A stretch of DNA of 64,000 nt. It comes from Mauremys mutica (lineage: Eukaryota; Chordata; Testudines; Geoemydidae). Within the stretch, counting starts at the first letter, position 1. Each line of letters begins with the position of its first letter. The notes under the pieces are model-generated. The model was not told where the DNA came from, ran no database searches, and saw only the letters and a program-made list of their open reading frames with translations. The translations under genes and the position numbers were made by a program. Below are positions 1 to 12,985 of the stretch, one piece after another. The stretch covers positions 109,717,222 through 109,781,221 of the forward strand of contig NC_059075.1 of the NCBI RefSeq assembly GCF_020497125.1. Reading direction: 5' to 3'.

Positions 1-3000
1 ATGTATAGTTAGGACTATTTTTTCCAACTTGCATTACTTTGCATTTATCAACATAGAATTTCATCTGCTATTTTGTTGCCCAGTCACCCAGTATTGTGAG
101 ATCCCTTTGTAACTCTTAACAGACTGCTTTGAACGTAACTATCTTGAGTAATTTTTTATCGTCTGTAAACTTTGCCATCTCACTATTCACCCCTCTTTTC
201 AGATGGTATATGGATATGTTGAACAGCACTGTCCCAGTACAGATCCCTGGGATACACCATTATTCACCTCTCTTCCCTGCTGAAAACTGACCATTTATTC
301 CTACCCTTTGTTTCCTGTCTTTTAACCAGTTACTGATTCATGAGAGGACCTTCCCTCTTATCCCTTGACAGCTTACATTACTTAAGAGCCTTTGGTGAGG
401 GACCTGTCAAAGGCTTTCTGAAAGCCTAAGTACACTATATCCACTGCATCACTCTTCCTCATGTTTGCTTGACCCTCAAACAAACAATAATAGATTTCCC
501 TTTACAAAAGCTCTGTTGACTCTTTCCCAACAAATGATGTTTATCTATGCATCTGATAAGTCTTTTCTTTGCTGTATTTTCAACCAATATGCCTGGTATC
601 AAAGTTAGGCTTACTGGCCTGTAACTGCCAGGATTGCTTCTGGAGCCTTTTTTAAAAAATGGAGTCACATCAGCTATCCTCCAGTCATCTGGTACAGAAG
701 CTGATTTAAGTTATAGGGTTACATACTAACGTTAGTAGGTCTGGAGTTTCGTATTTGAATTCTTTCAGAACTCTTGGGTGAATACCAGCTGTTCCTGGTG
801 ACTTATTACTGTTAATTTTATTAGTTTGTTCAAAGACCTCCTATATTGACACCTCAGTCTGGGCTAGTTCCTCAGATTTGTCACCTAAAAACAGTGGCTC
901 AGATGTGGGAATCTCCTGGGCTCTCATCCTATGCAGTGAAAACTGATGCAAAGAATTCATTTAGTGTCTTTGCAATAGTGTTGTCTCCGTTGAGTGCTCC
1001 TTTACCACCTTGATTGACCAGTGATCCCACTGACTGTTTGGCAGACTTCCTGGTTCTAGTCTACTTAAAAATGTGTTTGCTGGGTTTATTTTGTCTTTTG
1101 CTAATTGCTCTTCAAATTCTTTTTTGGACTGTCTAATTATATTTGATTTGCCAGAGTTTGTTCCTTTCTAGTTTCCTCAGTAGGCTTTGACTTCTAACTT
1201 TTAAAATATGCCTTTTTGCTCCTAAATGCTTCTTTTATTCTGTTTTAGGCATGGTGGCCTTTTTTGGTCCTCTTCATATTTGTTTTTATTTGAACCTATA
1301 TTATGGTGTTGATAAAAAGTTCCCGTGCAGCTTGAAGGCATTTCACTCTTGTGACTATTCCTTTTAATTTCCATTTAGCTTCCTCATTTTTGTGGTATTA
1401 CCCCTTTCTGAAGTTAAATGCTACTGTGGTGGGCTTTTGTGGTATTCTCCTCTTCCTCTCTTCTCCCCCCTCCCCCCCCCCCCGGATGTTAAATGTAATT
1501 ATAGTATGGTTGCTATTACTGAGCGGTTCAGCTGTATTTACTTCTTGGACCACATCCTATGCTAAATCCTGGACTAAATCAAGAATTGCCTCTCTTGTGA
1601 GTTCCAGGTCTAGCTGCTCCACGAAGTAGTCATTAATGGTGTCTAGAAACTTAATTTTTGCATCCCGTCCTGAGGTGACACATACCCAGTCAATATAGGG
1701 ATAGTTGAAATCCCCTATTATTGAGTTTCTTATTTTTATAGCACCTCTGATCTCCCTGAGCATTTCACAATCACCATCAATATCCTGGTCAGTAGTATAT
1801 ACCTTCTGATATACTCTTATTATTCAAGCACGGAATTTCTAACAATAGAGATTTTATAGTAAGTTTGATTTATCTAAGATTTTTACTATATTTGACTCTG
1901 CTTTCTTTCTCAGACACTACCATTCCACCGCCAGCACGAGCTGTTCTGTCATTCCTATATATTTTGCGTCCTGATATTAGTGTCTCATTGATTGTCATCA
2001 TTCCACCAAGTTTCTGTGATGCCTATTATATCAATATAATTATTTAATACCAGGCACTCAAGGTCACCTATTTTAGTATTTAGACTTCAAACATTTTTGT
2101 ATATGCACTTACAAAATTTGTCACTTTTTTTTTTGTCTGCCGTCATGTCATGTAACTGAATGGGACACTCTCATTTGACTGTTTCTCCTCAGTTCCTACT
2201 TGTACTGTATCAACTTCTATCTTTCCCTCTTTACTAGGCTATAGAGAATCCCCATTAATAGATCCTCCCCTATAGGATGTCTCTGTTGGAACCATGTGCT
2301 CCTCCACACCTGTCGGCTTTTCTTCAGCCCTTAGTTTAAAAACTCCTCTGACCTTTTTAATTTTACATGCCAATAGTCTAGTTCCACTTTGGTTAGGTGG
2401 AACCTGTCCTTCCTGTATAGGCTCCTCCTTTTCCCAAAGGTTCCTCAGTTCCTAATAAAACTAAAACCCTTCTCCCTACACTGTCACATGATCCATGCAT
2501 TGAGACCCTGTGGTTTTTCTGTCCCTGCACATGGAACTGGAAACATTTCAGAGAATGCTACCATGTAAGTCCTGGACTTTAATCTCTTACCTAGCAGCCT
2601 AAATTTGGTCTCCAGGACCTCTCCTATATTTTCCTATGTCATTGGTACCCACATGTATCATGGCCATCAGCTCCTCCTCAGCACTGCACATAAGTTTGTC
2701 TGGATGTCGCGAGAGATCTGTAATCTTCTTGCCTGGCAGACAGTTCACTATGCTGTTCTCCTGGTCATAACAAATCCAGCTATCTATATTTCCAATGATT
2801 GAATCCTCTATTACCATTACTTGTCTCTTCCTGGTAACTGGGATTCCCTCCCATGGAGAGGTATCCTCGGTGCAAGAGGATACACCATTTACATGGGAAT
2901 TACGTTATAAGGGCTCTATCACTAACATGTCTGATAGTATGAATTGTTGCAAATTTTTGTATGCTGGCTCTTCTTGATGATAAAATCTTGTTCAGCAGCT

Positions 3001-3060
3001 CAAACTCTCTGGATTTGACAATGCTGCTGCAAATACAGCTACCACCTGACATTTTGGATC
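1..3060 (-). mobile_element. CR1-like LINE, degraded, 3' end cut by window edge
   Basis: Reading the minus strand gives, in 5' to 3' order, a CR1-type ORF1 relic around 2600-2980 with the conserved HVGTNDIG stretch of its SGNH-hydrolase-like domain, an endonuclease relic around 1557-1763 with GDFNYPYIDW and LDLV, and a reverse transcriptase relic around 459-668 with FKKGS...NPGSYRPVSLT. All frames carry stops and shifts, so it is dead. The element lies in the intron before the last TOLLIP exon, antisense to the gene. The start of the element near 3060 is approximate. Family assignment rests on motif recognition, not on alignment. Confidence 0.85.
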
Positions 3061-4456
3061 ATGGAGGGACATTTTAAATAAAAATCACATCCCTGGAATA
3101 CCAGTTTAAAATAAAATAGGGTCAGAAGAACAAATTAACTTCTCTACCTTAAAACCAAATTTGGTACAAAAGGTTCCAGTACGCCCCAGTCAGAACGTTT
3201 TTTTAGTCAAATGATGTCTTGTACAACAATACCATCGTTTAGAATGCAATTAATTGAAATAATTACAAAATTCTTTAAAAAGGTCTTCAATGCACCATCC
3301 TTGGCTACCAAGATTAGGTTTATAAAAATAAACTGTAACTTTGCAACTCCTTTAGCTGTTTCTGAACTGTAGTCATGATTTGAATTATTTATAAGGTCAT
3401 CAGGTGATGGTAAAAACATACTTTTCATATGGAGCGTGCATGATGGCTTTTTTAGGAACTTGTTTCAGAAAGCCCTGGTTTAAAATACTCCTCTCCATAT
3501 TACACTGTAAAATTTTCTTTCTTGACTTTGACAGTACTGTGACTTAACAATGTAATGTAAAAGTTCCAAAATAAAATATCTCTGAAGTGGTTTCTGTTCT
3601 CTGCCTAAAAAACTGGGAGAAAGCAGTAAGGTCAAGGAAAGTGTCAGTCTATGGGAATAAAAACCAGAATTCCTCATCATGCAGCATAGCTTTGATGTCA
3701 CATGTTGAACAATTGGATACTATTTACGCGAGAAGAGACATGACCTCAAAATTCATGTGTTTTTGTTCACTTATCTGCTCCCAATCTGCTTGGGAACAAT
3801 GAGTTTCTTTAATGCATTCCTTTTTTGATGTAATGGAGCTCATGTTCATGGAAATCCCCTTTTATCAGAGCTCTCTTTATTACCCTTGTCAAGAAACATG
3901 ACTTCAGACATCAAACTATTGCTATAGGATCAGGGTTTGTCCTTAGTTTTTGTTTTCAACAATGAAATTTTATTGCATCAAGTTCATTAGTGTTGTGGCC
4001 TTTACGTACAACAAAAAGATCCTGCAAACCATGATATAAACCCATAAGGATTTAATAAGAGTGCGATCACTTTTTTTTTATTACATTTTTTGTGTAACCT
4101 GAAATCACAGTACATGGGGGCCTCTTCTAAAACTGTAGAACCTGCCTATGCTTGTCGTCTGTCTGTCTAGGTCTTTATGCCAAGCCCATCGCTGCATTTG
4201 CTGAGCACTTCAGGAACATTGCGCAGAGGGTAATAGTGTGGCTAGTATCAAAATGTAATTATAGGAAAAGTCTTGTTCGCCACAGTCAGATGACTTCCCA
4301 AATATCACAATGTTTTTGCACCTATAAATAAAGTCAACACTTTTCTCTGAAATATGTAGTATAAAGGATCTTTCGTGCCTATTTCATTTGATCAAGAATA
4401 TGCATTTTATTATTCATGTAGGAGGAATTTTTAATTTCCTCTGTTTTTGTTTTCAG
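3061..4456. other. TOLLIP intron remainder, no gene seen
   Basis: AT-rich sequence between the CR1 relic and the TOLLIP exon. I see only short open frames without family resemblance. It ends in a strong polypyrimidine tract and the splice acceptor ttttgttttcag at 4445-4456. Confidence 0.6.
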
Positions 4457-4671
4457 GAATGCCTGCAGTCTGTAACCCAGGCATGGTACCAGTGGCAGTG
4501 CCACCTCCTCCAGTCAACCCTCAGCACCTGTGTAATGAAGAGGATCTGAAATCAATCCAAGACATGTTCCCTAATATGGACAAGGAAGTAATTCGTTCAG
4601 TGCTAGAAGCCCAGAGAGGGAACAAGGATGCAGCTATCAATTCATTACTTCAGATTGCAGAAGAGTTATAG
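4457..4671 (+). CDS. TOLLIP: Toll-interacting protein, last coding exon (CUE domain)
   Basis: TOLLIP is an endosomal adaptor that binds phosphoinositides through its C2 domain, ubiquitin through its CUE domain, and dampens IL-1R/TLR signalling. This exon starts after a textbook acceptor, in phase: two bases complete a codon, then Met-Pro-Ala-Val. It encodes a Pro/Val-rich linker ([15 protein letters not shown]) and then the CUE domain, with [19 protein letters not shown] including the MFP motif, and the Leu-rich end [10 protein letters not shown] before TAG at 4669-4671. About 71 residues are encoded; upstream exons lie left of the window. Identity rests on the near-exact CUE match to vertebrate TOLLIP as I know it and on its position next to a gel-forming mucin. 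Confidence 0.95.
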
Positions 4672-7600
4672 ACCCCAACCCCTGCATTGTCTCTGTTCTT
4701 GATGCCACCTTTATTTTGACTTGCCAAGCCAGGGATTTAGCTAGAGGAAGAATTTCCTAACAGATTCCTGTGAGCATTCTGTCTAAAAGAGATTGTACCC
4801 CTTTTTCTCCTTGGATATTTGCACATTTTTTTCACTTCTACAGCTTGTTTTACATGTGTTCTGCAGAAGCTTTTTTGTTAATACCAGCCTTATCATATGT
4901 GGCTATATTGCTTTGAGAGGTGTGGGGGTCTGCTGCTTTTTCTTCCTTCTCTCTGTTTGAAAACAAGACCATGTTCATACGATCTCTCTTAACACTATGC
5001 AGTACAGGATTTACTGCTCTGTTAGATCAGAAGAGTTATGTTTTCTGGGAGTTGGATTTTTTCTTTACATACTTCTTTTAATAACATGTTTTTGTTTCAG
5101 TAAGCCACCAGTTTCTACCCAAGATATAAAAAATGATTACACAATGCTCTTTGATTTGTCCTGTGGTGTTCAGTTATTGCTGTGAATAGTCCAACTATCT
5201 TTAACATAGTTTTAAATCTACTAAGAAGCTGGCTTTCTTGTTGTAGTCTTTAGTGTTCTAATTAGGTAGCCCCACCCACCTATCCTCATGATTGGGCGCT
5301 AAAGCAATATATATCTGTTTGGTGGGCATTTTGGGGCTCAATCCTACCATATGATGTTGCTGTATTAGTAAATGTGCAGGAGGTGGTTTTCTATATACAG
5401 CAATACACACTGCATCAGAGGACAAGATTGGGCCCTAATGTGTTCCTGCAGTTACTTGCACTCTTCTTGCTTCTACATTCCTGTGATTATTCCAAAGGAT
5501 GAATGCAGAAGGAAAGAATTTATACCTGGAAAATTATGTATAAAATAAGCATTTAATTATTTAAGGAGCTGTCTTGTAATAAGAACATGTTTTTTTTTTT
5601 TAAGTATAGCATTTATGTTTTAAGAAGAAACATGCTACACTCCTGTTTTTCAGCAAAACTGTCTTTCTGCATGGAGGAAAAAAATACTTTTTAATGAGGA
5701 AAGGTTTTTTGGTAGTCTGGAATAAGGAGTAGCAAAGAGCTGCAGAATCTTCAGTAGGTATAAAATATTTAAAGAGCTGTTTTGATGATTCATTGAGTTA
5801 CAGTTGATCTTACTAATTCAATTGAATTGTGTGCATACAAATATCAAAACTATCTTGTGAGATAATGGAAAATCTGACATATCCTAAATTGGCAGATCCT
5901 CATAAAGGGGAAGGAGATTGCATACAGTCATTGCCTGTGTTAATGTGTATGCAACATTCTAGCATAGAATTGCAGAGCCTTTGGAGAGGGAACAGATTAT
6001 ACCTGTTTAGATAAATTTCTGCAGCTTCTTAATTTTTTTAAAACTGCAAAACAATGCACTTTAAGTAGTATGCACAAATTTATTTTCAATAATGTGCAAT
6101 GTCACTCTTCTGGTTTTTGGTGGTGTTTTTAAAACTGTTTTACAATACTTTCTATAATAGCCATAGCTTGTATTTTCTTCGTGTTTGAATGTACACTTGA
6201 AATACAGGATCTCAAGAGTGGTTCATGAGAACTTTAATAAGCCAGGTTTGGAATAAGGAAAGAGCCTTTATTCTCTCTCCTTCCCCTCTTTTTTTCTTCT
6301 TCCCCAAGCACAAGATTCTTCAATATTTACGAATAAACTGCTTTTCCCAATATCTTTCTGTTTAAGTGTGCGGGGGTTGAGAGTTTTTTAAATACAGTAC
6401 CAAAATTGTCCTGGTTTTCTTTCATTGCTTGGTTTTTTTTTTTAAAACTTCTTTTCTTGATGTATCAGACACTCACTTGTTATGTCAAAAATTCCCCATT
6501 GTCTTAGTTGGCAGACTTACAGCTTGTAAAAATGTAGTTGTCTTCACGTTCTCCCACTGGTTTTACATTTCCCTAAGAATTCAAGGCTACATTGTCTGTC
6601 TCTGCATTGTAATGGGCTATGCAGGTAAATCTTTTGCTTCTCTAGAAACAGCTTTTCATCAAGAAGCTAGCCATGCTCCTCTTGTTCGTAGCCTGTGTCA
6701 TCACGTTAATCACAAAACTCAACACTAGATTGAGCATCTGGTTTTTATCTTCACAACACAGCGACTTCTTGTGGCATTGCCAGCCTATGCTTTAAAACAA
6801 AAGATGATCACCACTCAACTTCTTGGTAAAAATTTAGAGATGAGTCCCTTGCTATAACACTCGTACAAATGTTATGAATTGCTAGGATAGAACAATTCAG
6901 GGAAAATGTATATAATAAAGATTTATATATAGTTACTTGGAGTCTACAGTAGCAGATTTTTCTTGGTTTGATCTGTGTCTGGGAAAGTAATTTTGCTGTC
7001 ACCTGAGATTGTACTGCTAATTCTGTTATGGCTGAAATGTAAGCATAGAACAAACAGCTCTGAGTACTCTTAACAATTAGGAGGAGGAAGTGAGAATGTT
7101 ACACTAAGTAGATTGAATTTCTGGGGATCCTTACGTTTTCCAGGGGACCTCTAGACCTACTGGAAGTCTTTTTTTTGTAAGACTTCATATAACAAATGCA
7201 TATAGCAGAGAGAAGCTGCATAGATTGAAGGTGAGTAGTTTAGGAGCAGTATGGCCAATAAATTGGACTCTATGGGATTAAAATATACTGTGTTCATATT
7301 AAGAAATATTGACCTGGGGATTTTAATTCAATGGAGGCTCAAGCATTATGCATTAAAAAGAAGCCTCCAAGATGCACTACTGTATTTTTTGTCATTAAAA
7401 TTAACAAGACAGAAATCACAAGCCTACTCAGTTTTTCTCAATATATGATATCCCCCCACAATTGTTTTGCTGTTTCTTGTCAGTTTCAGGTCTGAGGGAT
7501 TTTGAACTGGCAAGGAATAGTGAAAGCTAGCAGTTGATGGTCCAGGAATGCAGAACTGAAAGGCAATACCTTGCTGGGTTTTGTTTTCAATTAAATAATC

Positions 7601-8060
7601 ACACGTTCTGTTGCAGCATGTGACATATATGCTTCATTTAATAGACTAATATGTCTTGATCATACTTCTGTCACACTCAGCAGCTTACAAGAGCCTGGAG
7701 CCAAAGCCGGCTGTGTAATACTGGCATCTGCTAAAAGTTAGTGGTGTTTGCACTAGCTTCAATCCTGCCAAGGGTCTGCACTGACTAAAGATAAGAATAT
7801 GTTTGTCTAGCTAGATCCTTCCTACTTTCTCTTCAACCGCTGTTCTTGTGTGCTGAAGGTACCAAATGTTTTCCCTTTGCAAATATTATTGCTTGTGTTG
7901 GTTGACATGTAATACTGTACAGAGGATGTTGTTGCTGTAATAATTCTGGAGGCATTGTTTCTCACTGTATTGAGGCCCAGTGTCCACATGTTTTTCTTTT
8001 ATTGTAAAATACATTTTGACTTTTTTCATTCTATCTAATTTAATAAATGTATCATGTATA
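4672..8060 (+). other. TOLLIP: TOLLIP 3' UTR, probable extent
   Basis: After the TOLLIP stop there is no other gene or clear repeat for more than 3 kb, fitting the long 3' UTR known for TOLLIP mRNAs. AATAAA hexamers on the plus strand occur at 6332-6337, 6914-6919, 7257-7262 and 8042-8047. The last lies at the end of a smooth AT-rich stretch and is my preferred distal site. Which signals are used cannot be read from sequence alone. Confidence 0.55.
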
Positions 8061-8394
8061 CCAAAACAGAAGAATCAGTCATTTGAGGGAAGCTATACCT
8101 CTTAACCTATATACATTCAGACTAAATAATCCAGCTTTCAATTTCTGGGGTCAACGATCAAAATAAAAATGAAGACAAATCTAGGATGGTGTGAGAAATT
8201 TTTCACTTCAGATGTTTGTAAAATCTTTGAGCACAATGCTCAGTTTCTATGCACATCACTCTTCCACTTTATTTTCTAATACCACAGTTACTTGATTGTA
8301 GATTGCATCTGAATTCTTGTAGAGATGCAATCAGTTTGCTGTGTTAGTGCAGTAAGTGTTTTAAAATGTCCTATGGTGGCTGCATGCACCATGC

Positions 8395-8645
8395 ATAAAC
8401 AAAAATGTGTACATCTAGAAATGAAGAACGTAGGACAGACTTACAGGAGGGAGCATTCTATCATGGGAAGCAATGACTCTGAAAAAGGTTTTGAAGTCAT
8501 AGTGGAAAATCAGCTGAACATAAGCTTCCAGTGCAAAGTTGTGGCCAAAAGAATTAATACAAACCTACTAATAGGTGTGTTTTTGTTCTTATTGGTATTT
8601 TGGATGCTATTCTATTCCAAGAGTATTATCTTCATAGTTATCTAG
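8395..8645 (+). mobile_element. Short CR1 reverse-transcriptase relic
   Basis: A single frame contains SNDSEKGFEVIVENQLN followed by CKVVAKRIN, which matches the CR1 block seen intact in the copy at 36.1 kb ([14 protein letters not shown] ... ALVAKKAN). The rest is unrecognisable. Limits are approximate. Confidence 0.55.
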
Positions 8646-9034
8646 TATTGTGACACCAAAGGAAATTTTGCTCAGAATGAAGAAGTAGAGTCTGCATAAT
8701 TGTAAGGTGGATGAAATAATAAACAACTATATCCATGTATGAATGACACTCATGTAAGGAGAAGAATGGGCTCCATCATCTCAATGGAATGAAATCTGGC
8801 TAGAGAACAGTGGTCTCCTGCTAATGAACAAGTGGACAACTGAATATTAACTATTTTTAGCTGTACATAAGAATTAGTCCTCTAATATAGCTGACAATTT
8901 TCAGTTAGTAAAATCACTATATGTAAAGGTACTGTAAGCTAGTAACCAGCTTATTTATAAGTAGAGGAGGGTGAAATTTTATTGGTGAATAGTTTATTCA
9001 GCAAAAAAATGCAGTCCCATTTCAACCTAAAAAA

Positions 9035-10728
9035 AAATCAATGTTCTTTGAGTTCTGGTCCCTATGTATGCAAGGTCTTGGAAAAAATTTTGAAGGAGAA
9101 AGTAGTTAAGGACATTGAGGTAGATGGGACAAAATACAACATGGTTTTACAAAAGGTAGATTGTGCCAAACCAACCTGATCTCCTCCTTTGAGAAGATAA
9201 CTGATTTTCTAGACAGGAAATGCAGTGGACCTAATTTACCTTGATTTCAGTAAGGCGTTTGATACAGTTCCACATGGGGAATTATTAGCTAAATGGGAAA
9301 AGATGGGGATCAATATGAAAATTGAAAGGTAGATGAGGAACTGGTTAAAGGGATACTACAACGGGTCATACTTTGAAAGCTAACTGTCAGGCTGGAGGGA
9401 GGTTACTAATGGAGTTCCTCAGGGATCTGTTTTGGGACCAGTCTTATTTAATCTTTTTATTACTGACCTTGTCACAAAAAGTGAGAATGTGCTAATAAAG
9501 TTTGCAGATGACACAAAGCTGGGAGGTATTGTCAATACAGAGAAGGACCGGGATATCATACAGGAAGATCTGGATGACCTTGTAAACTGGAGTAATAGTA
9601 ATAAGATGAAATTTAATAGTGAAAAGTACAAGGTCATGCATTTAGGGATTAATAACAAGAACTATTGTTATAAGCTGGGGACACATCAGTTGGAAGTAAC
9701 AGAGGAGAAGGACCTCGGAGTATTGGTTGATCACAGGATGACTGTGAGCGGCCACTGTGATATTGCCATGAAAAAAGCTAATGCAGTCTTGGGATGCATC
9801 AGGTGAGGTATTTTCATAAAAAGATAAGGAGGTGTTAGTACGGTTATACATCTGGAATACTGTGTGCAGTTCTGGTCTCCCATGTTTAAGAAGGATGAAT
9901 TCAAACTGGAACAGGTACAGAGAAGGGCTACTAGGATGATCCGAGGAATGGAAACCCTGCCTTATGAAAGGAGACTCAAAGAGCTTGGCTTGTTTAGCCT
10001 AACCAAAAGAAGGCTGAAGGGAGATACGATTGCTCTCTCTAAATATATCAGAGGGATAAATACCAAGGAAGGAGAGCAATTATTTAAATTCAGTACCAAT
10101 GTGGACACAAGAACAAATGGATATAAACTGGACATCAGGAAGTTTAGACTTGAAATTAGATGAAGGTTTCTAACCATAGAGGAGTGAAGTTCTGGAACAG
10201 CCTTCCAAGGGGAGCAGTGGGGGCAAAAGACATATCTGACTTCAAAACTAAACTTGATACGTTTATGGAGGGGATGGTATAGTGGGATAGCCTAATTTTG
10301 GCAATTAATGGGTGTTTGACTATTAGCTGTAAATATGCCCAATGGCCTGTGATGGGATGTTAGATGGGGTGGGATCTGAGTTACTACAGAGAATTCTTTC
10401 CTGGGTGTCTGGCTGGTGAGTCTTGCCCACATGCTCATGGGTTAGCTGATTGCCATATCTGGGGTCAGGAAGGAATTTTCCTCCAGGGCAGATTTGGCAG
10501 AGGCCCTGGGGTTTTTTTTTTTGCCTTCCTCTGTAGCATGGGGCACGGGTCACTTGCTGGAAGATTCTCTGCACCTTGAAGTCTTTAAACCATGATTTGA
10601 GGACTTCAGTGGCTCAGATACAGGTTTGATACAGGAGTTGGGTGGGTGAGATTCTATGGCCTGCATTGTGCAGGAGGTCAGACTAGATGATCATAATGGT
10701 CCCTTCTGACCTTAAAGTCTATGAATAA
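9035..10728 (+). mobile_element. CR1 LINE, 5'-truncated, decayed
   Basis: Plus-strand CR1 3' part: reverse transcriptase fragments with [14 protein letters not shown] coding near 9235-9275, GPVLFNLFI and the catalytic FADDTKLGG block (9432-9560), LGVLVDHRMTVSGHCD, and the C-terminal EQVQRRATRMIRGMETLPYERRLKELGLFSLTKRRLKGD stretch around 9864-10163. Stops and shifts separate the pieces. The 3' UTR ends in the CR1 terminus with gaccttaaagtctatga near 10728. It is the same subfamily tail as the copy at 44.4-46.0 kb. Confidence 0.88.
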
Positions 10729-10734
10729 GTACAA

Positions 10735-11312
10735 GGCAGACTAGATATAAAATGTGCAAAGCAAGATTTAAAATACTGATTTATTCTTCAATTACTTTAG
10801 GAGTGCACGATGGATTGTTCAGTTACTAGGAATAGTATCTGCTTGTTCTCTGAGAGCATGAGGCACTGGAGTCTTCTAGGTTGGTGCAGATACAACTTTA
10901 TGGATTGGGAATTAGGAGTGGTATTTTCATGGCAGAGCTGAAGCGCATTACCTCTTCAGGATATACACACATTGTTTGCTTAAGGTGAAGGGCAATTGCT
11001 GTCAAATATTTATTTTGTTTTCAAATTTGTTTTACAATGAAACTCGAGATAGAAATACAGAACATTGGGTACACTGCAGGCCAGCAGGAAACAGGAGCTG
11101 TGCAGATCTTAGAGTCTCTTGATAAGGTGGAATTCATCTCCTCAGAGAAAATACAGTTAATATGGTGTGAATTTAACAAGTCTTCTGGTTCTTCAGGTTT
11201 TTTTGTTGCTACAGTTTGCATTCTTCCACTGTTTGTTCTTTATTACTGGCTTTTAATAGTACCCCAGCTTAGTGCTTTACTGAAAAACTAAAAACTTCAC
11301 TATCCTTGTGAA
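10735..11312. other. Intergenic, nothing recognised
   Basis: No gene or clear repeat seen. An 84-codon open frame at 11037-11291 has no recognisable family and no gene context. Confidence 0.5.
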
Positions 11313-12085
11313 GTAGGTATCATCGTGCATCGGTGGGTCATGACTTCGGATGCCAGGTTCAGGATGAACTGCTGTGAAATAGGGCAGACTTACCCTAAAC
11401 TGGTGGTAATTCTATTAGATAGATCAAGCCAGAAACAAAAACAAACTTCTGTGTCACCACACTGGTTAACAAGAATTCCAAACTTCAGTCTCCTTTAGGC
11501 AGCCCAGCCCTTGTTCCATCACCCAGACACTCAACTTCACAAGCTATTATTGAAAACATATTTCATCAAACAAAGGGTCCTTCTAATCCCAAGAGATCAG
11601 CCACATAGCCAGGTCATTATATAACTCAGATTTTACCCAATAATCACACTTTTGCCAATCCTTTAGTAGCTAATAGCTTTATTTGTAAGAGAAAAGAGGA
11701 GAAAGTTAAAATAGTCAAAGAAATCATATACATACAATCATTGCAAAGTTCTTGGATCAGGTTTGTAGCAGTGATGGAATAAACTGCTGGCTTGTAATGT
11801 CTGGTAACTTCCAAAAGATTGGAAGGTCCTCAGCCCGTTGGTTGGAATGCTCCTTTTAGTGTAAAGTCCATAGTCCAGAGATCAGAACTGGAAAGAGGCA
11901 AAATGGAGATGCTACCAGGGTTTTTTATACCTGTGGCCTGACTGCTCTGTCTTAGGTTGTGGGAAATTATAGTTGCAAGAGAGAGTCCAAGGTCACATGA
12001 ACAAGTCACATGAACAAGTCACATGCCCTTGCATGCTTTGACTCAGGAGTAGCCATTACCCGTATTCTGGCAAAAGGATCTACAA

Positions 12086-12288
12086 CAGGGGTTCTGAAAC
12101 TGGGGGGGTCGTGAGCTTATTACATGGGGGCTTGTGAGCTGTCAGTCTCCACCCCAAATCCTGCTTTGCCTCCAGAATTTATAATGGTGTTAAATATACA
12201 AAAATGTGTTTTTAATTTATAAGGAGGGTCTCGCTGAGAGGCTTGCTATGTGAAAGGGGTCACCAGTGCAAAAGTTTGAGAACCACTA
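12086..12288 (+). mobile_element. hAT-type MITE (203 bp)
   Basis: Ends CAGGGGTTCTGAAACT and AGTTTGAGAACCACTA are imperfect inverted repeats of the common hAT-MITE type. Flanking 8-mers atctacaa and gtctacag agree at 6 of 8 positions, fitting an old 8-bp duplication. Non-coding; sits inside the solo LTR. Confidence 0.78.
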
Positions 12289-12440
12289 GTCTACAGGAAG
12301 GCTCACTGGGCAGAGAGAGGAGCTTCTATGACCCATTGTGAGAGTGAAGTATTCTTTGATGGGCCATCAAATTGAATAGTTCATTCACAATGTGCTGGCC
12401 AGACTGCATGTAAATTACCTTGTGGGTGTTACCCTGGGAG

Positions 12441-12985
12441 CAGGGCTGGTGCAACCATTTAGGCAACCTAAGCGGTCGCCTAGGGCACTGGGATTTGGGG
12501 GGCGCCATTTTCTTCTGCAGCGACAGCGGCGGCTGGATCTTCTGCCGCCCCAGTCACTGCCAGCATTTAGGCAGAGGGAGCTGGGGCAGGGGAGGGCCGC
12601 CTGCAGCAAGTAAGGGGGCGGCGGCACGCAGGGGAACTCCCCGCCCCAGCTCACCCCTACCCTGCCTCCTCCCCAAGCACGCCGTGGCTGCTTTACTTCT
12701 CCCACTTCCCAGGCTTGCGGTGCCTAAGCTGATTGGTGCCGCAAGCCTGGGAGGTTGGGAGAAGTGAAGCAGCCACGGTGTGCTCGAGGAGGAGGCGGGG
12801 CAGGGGTGAGCTGCTTCACTTCTCCCAATCAGCTTAGGCGCTGCAAGCCTGGGAGGTGGGAGAAGTGAAGCAGCCACGGCGTGCTCGGGGTGCTTGTGCG
12901 TGGAGCAGCGGTGAGCTGGGGCGGGGGATGTGACTCAGGGCGGAGGGGGGGAGCTGCTGCGGGGGGTGCCTCGGGGCCGGCCCTG
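12441..12985 (+). mobile_element. GC-rich non-autonomous hAT element (545 bp)
   Basis: Begins CAGGGCTGGTGC and ends GGCCGGCCCTG, and is flanked by a perfect 8-bp duplication CCTGGGAG (12433-12440 and 12986-12993). The inside is very GC-rich and holds a self-complementary and duplicated block at about 12700-12890 (cttctcccacttcccaggcttg versus caagcctgggaggtgggagaag). Overlapping open frames here reflect GC content and are not genes. Confidence 0.85.

Noticed and set aside
9642..9851. Antisense frames inside CR1 copies
   Set aside because: Shadows of reverse transcriptase coding.
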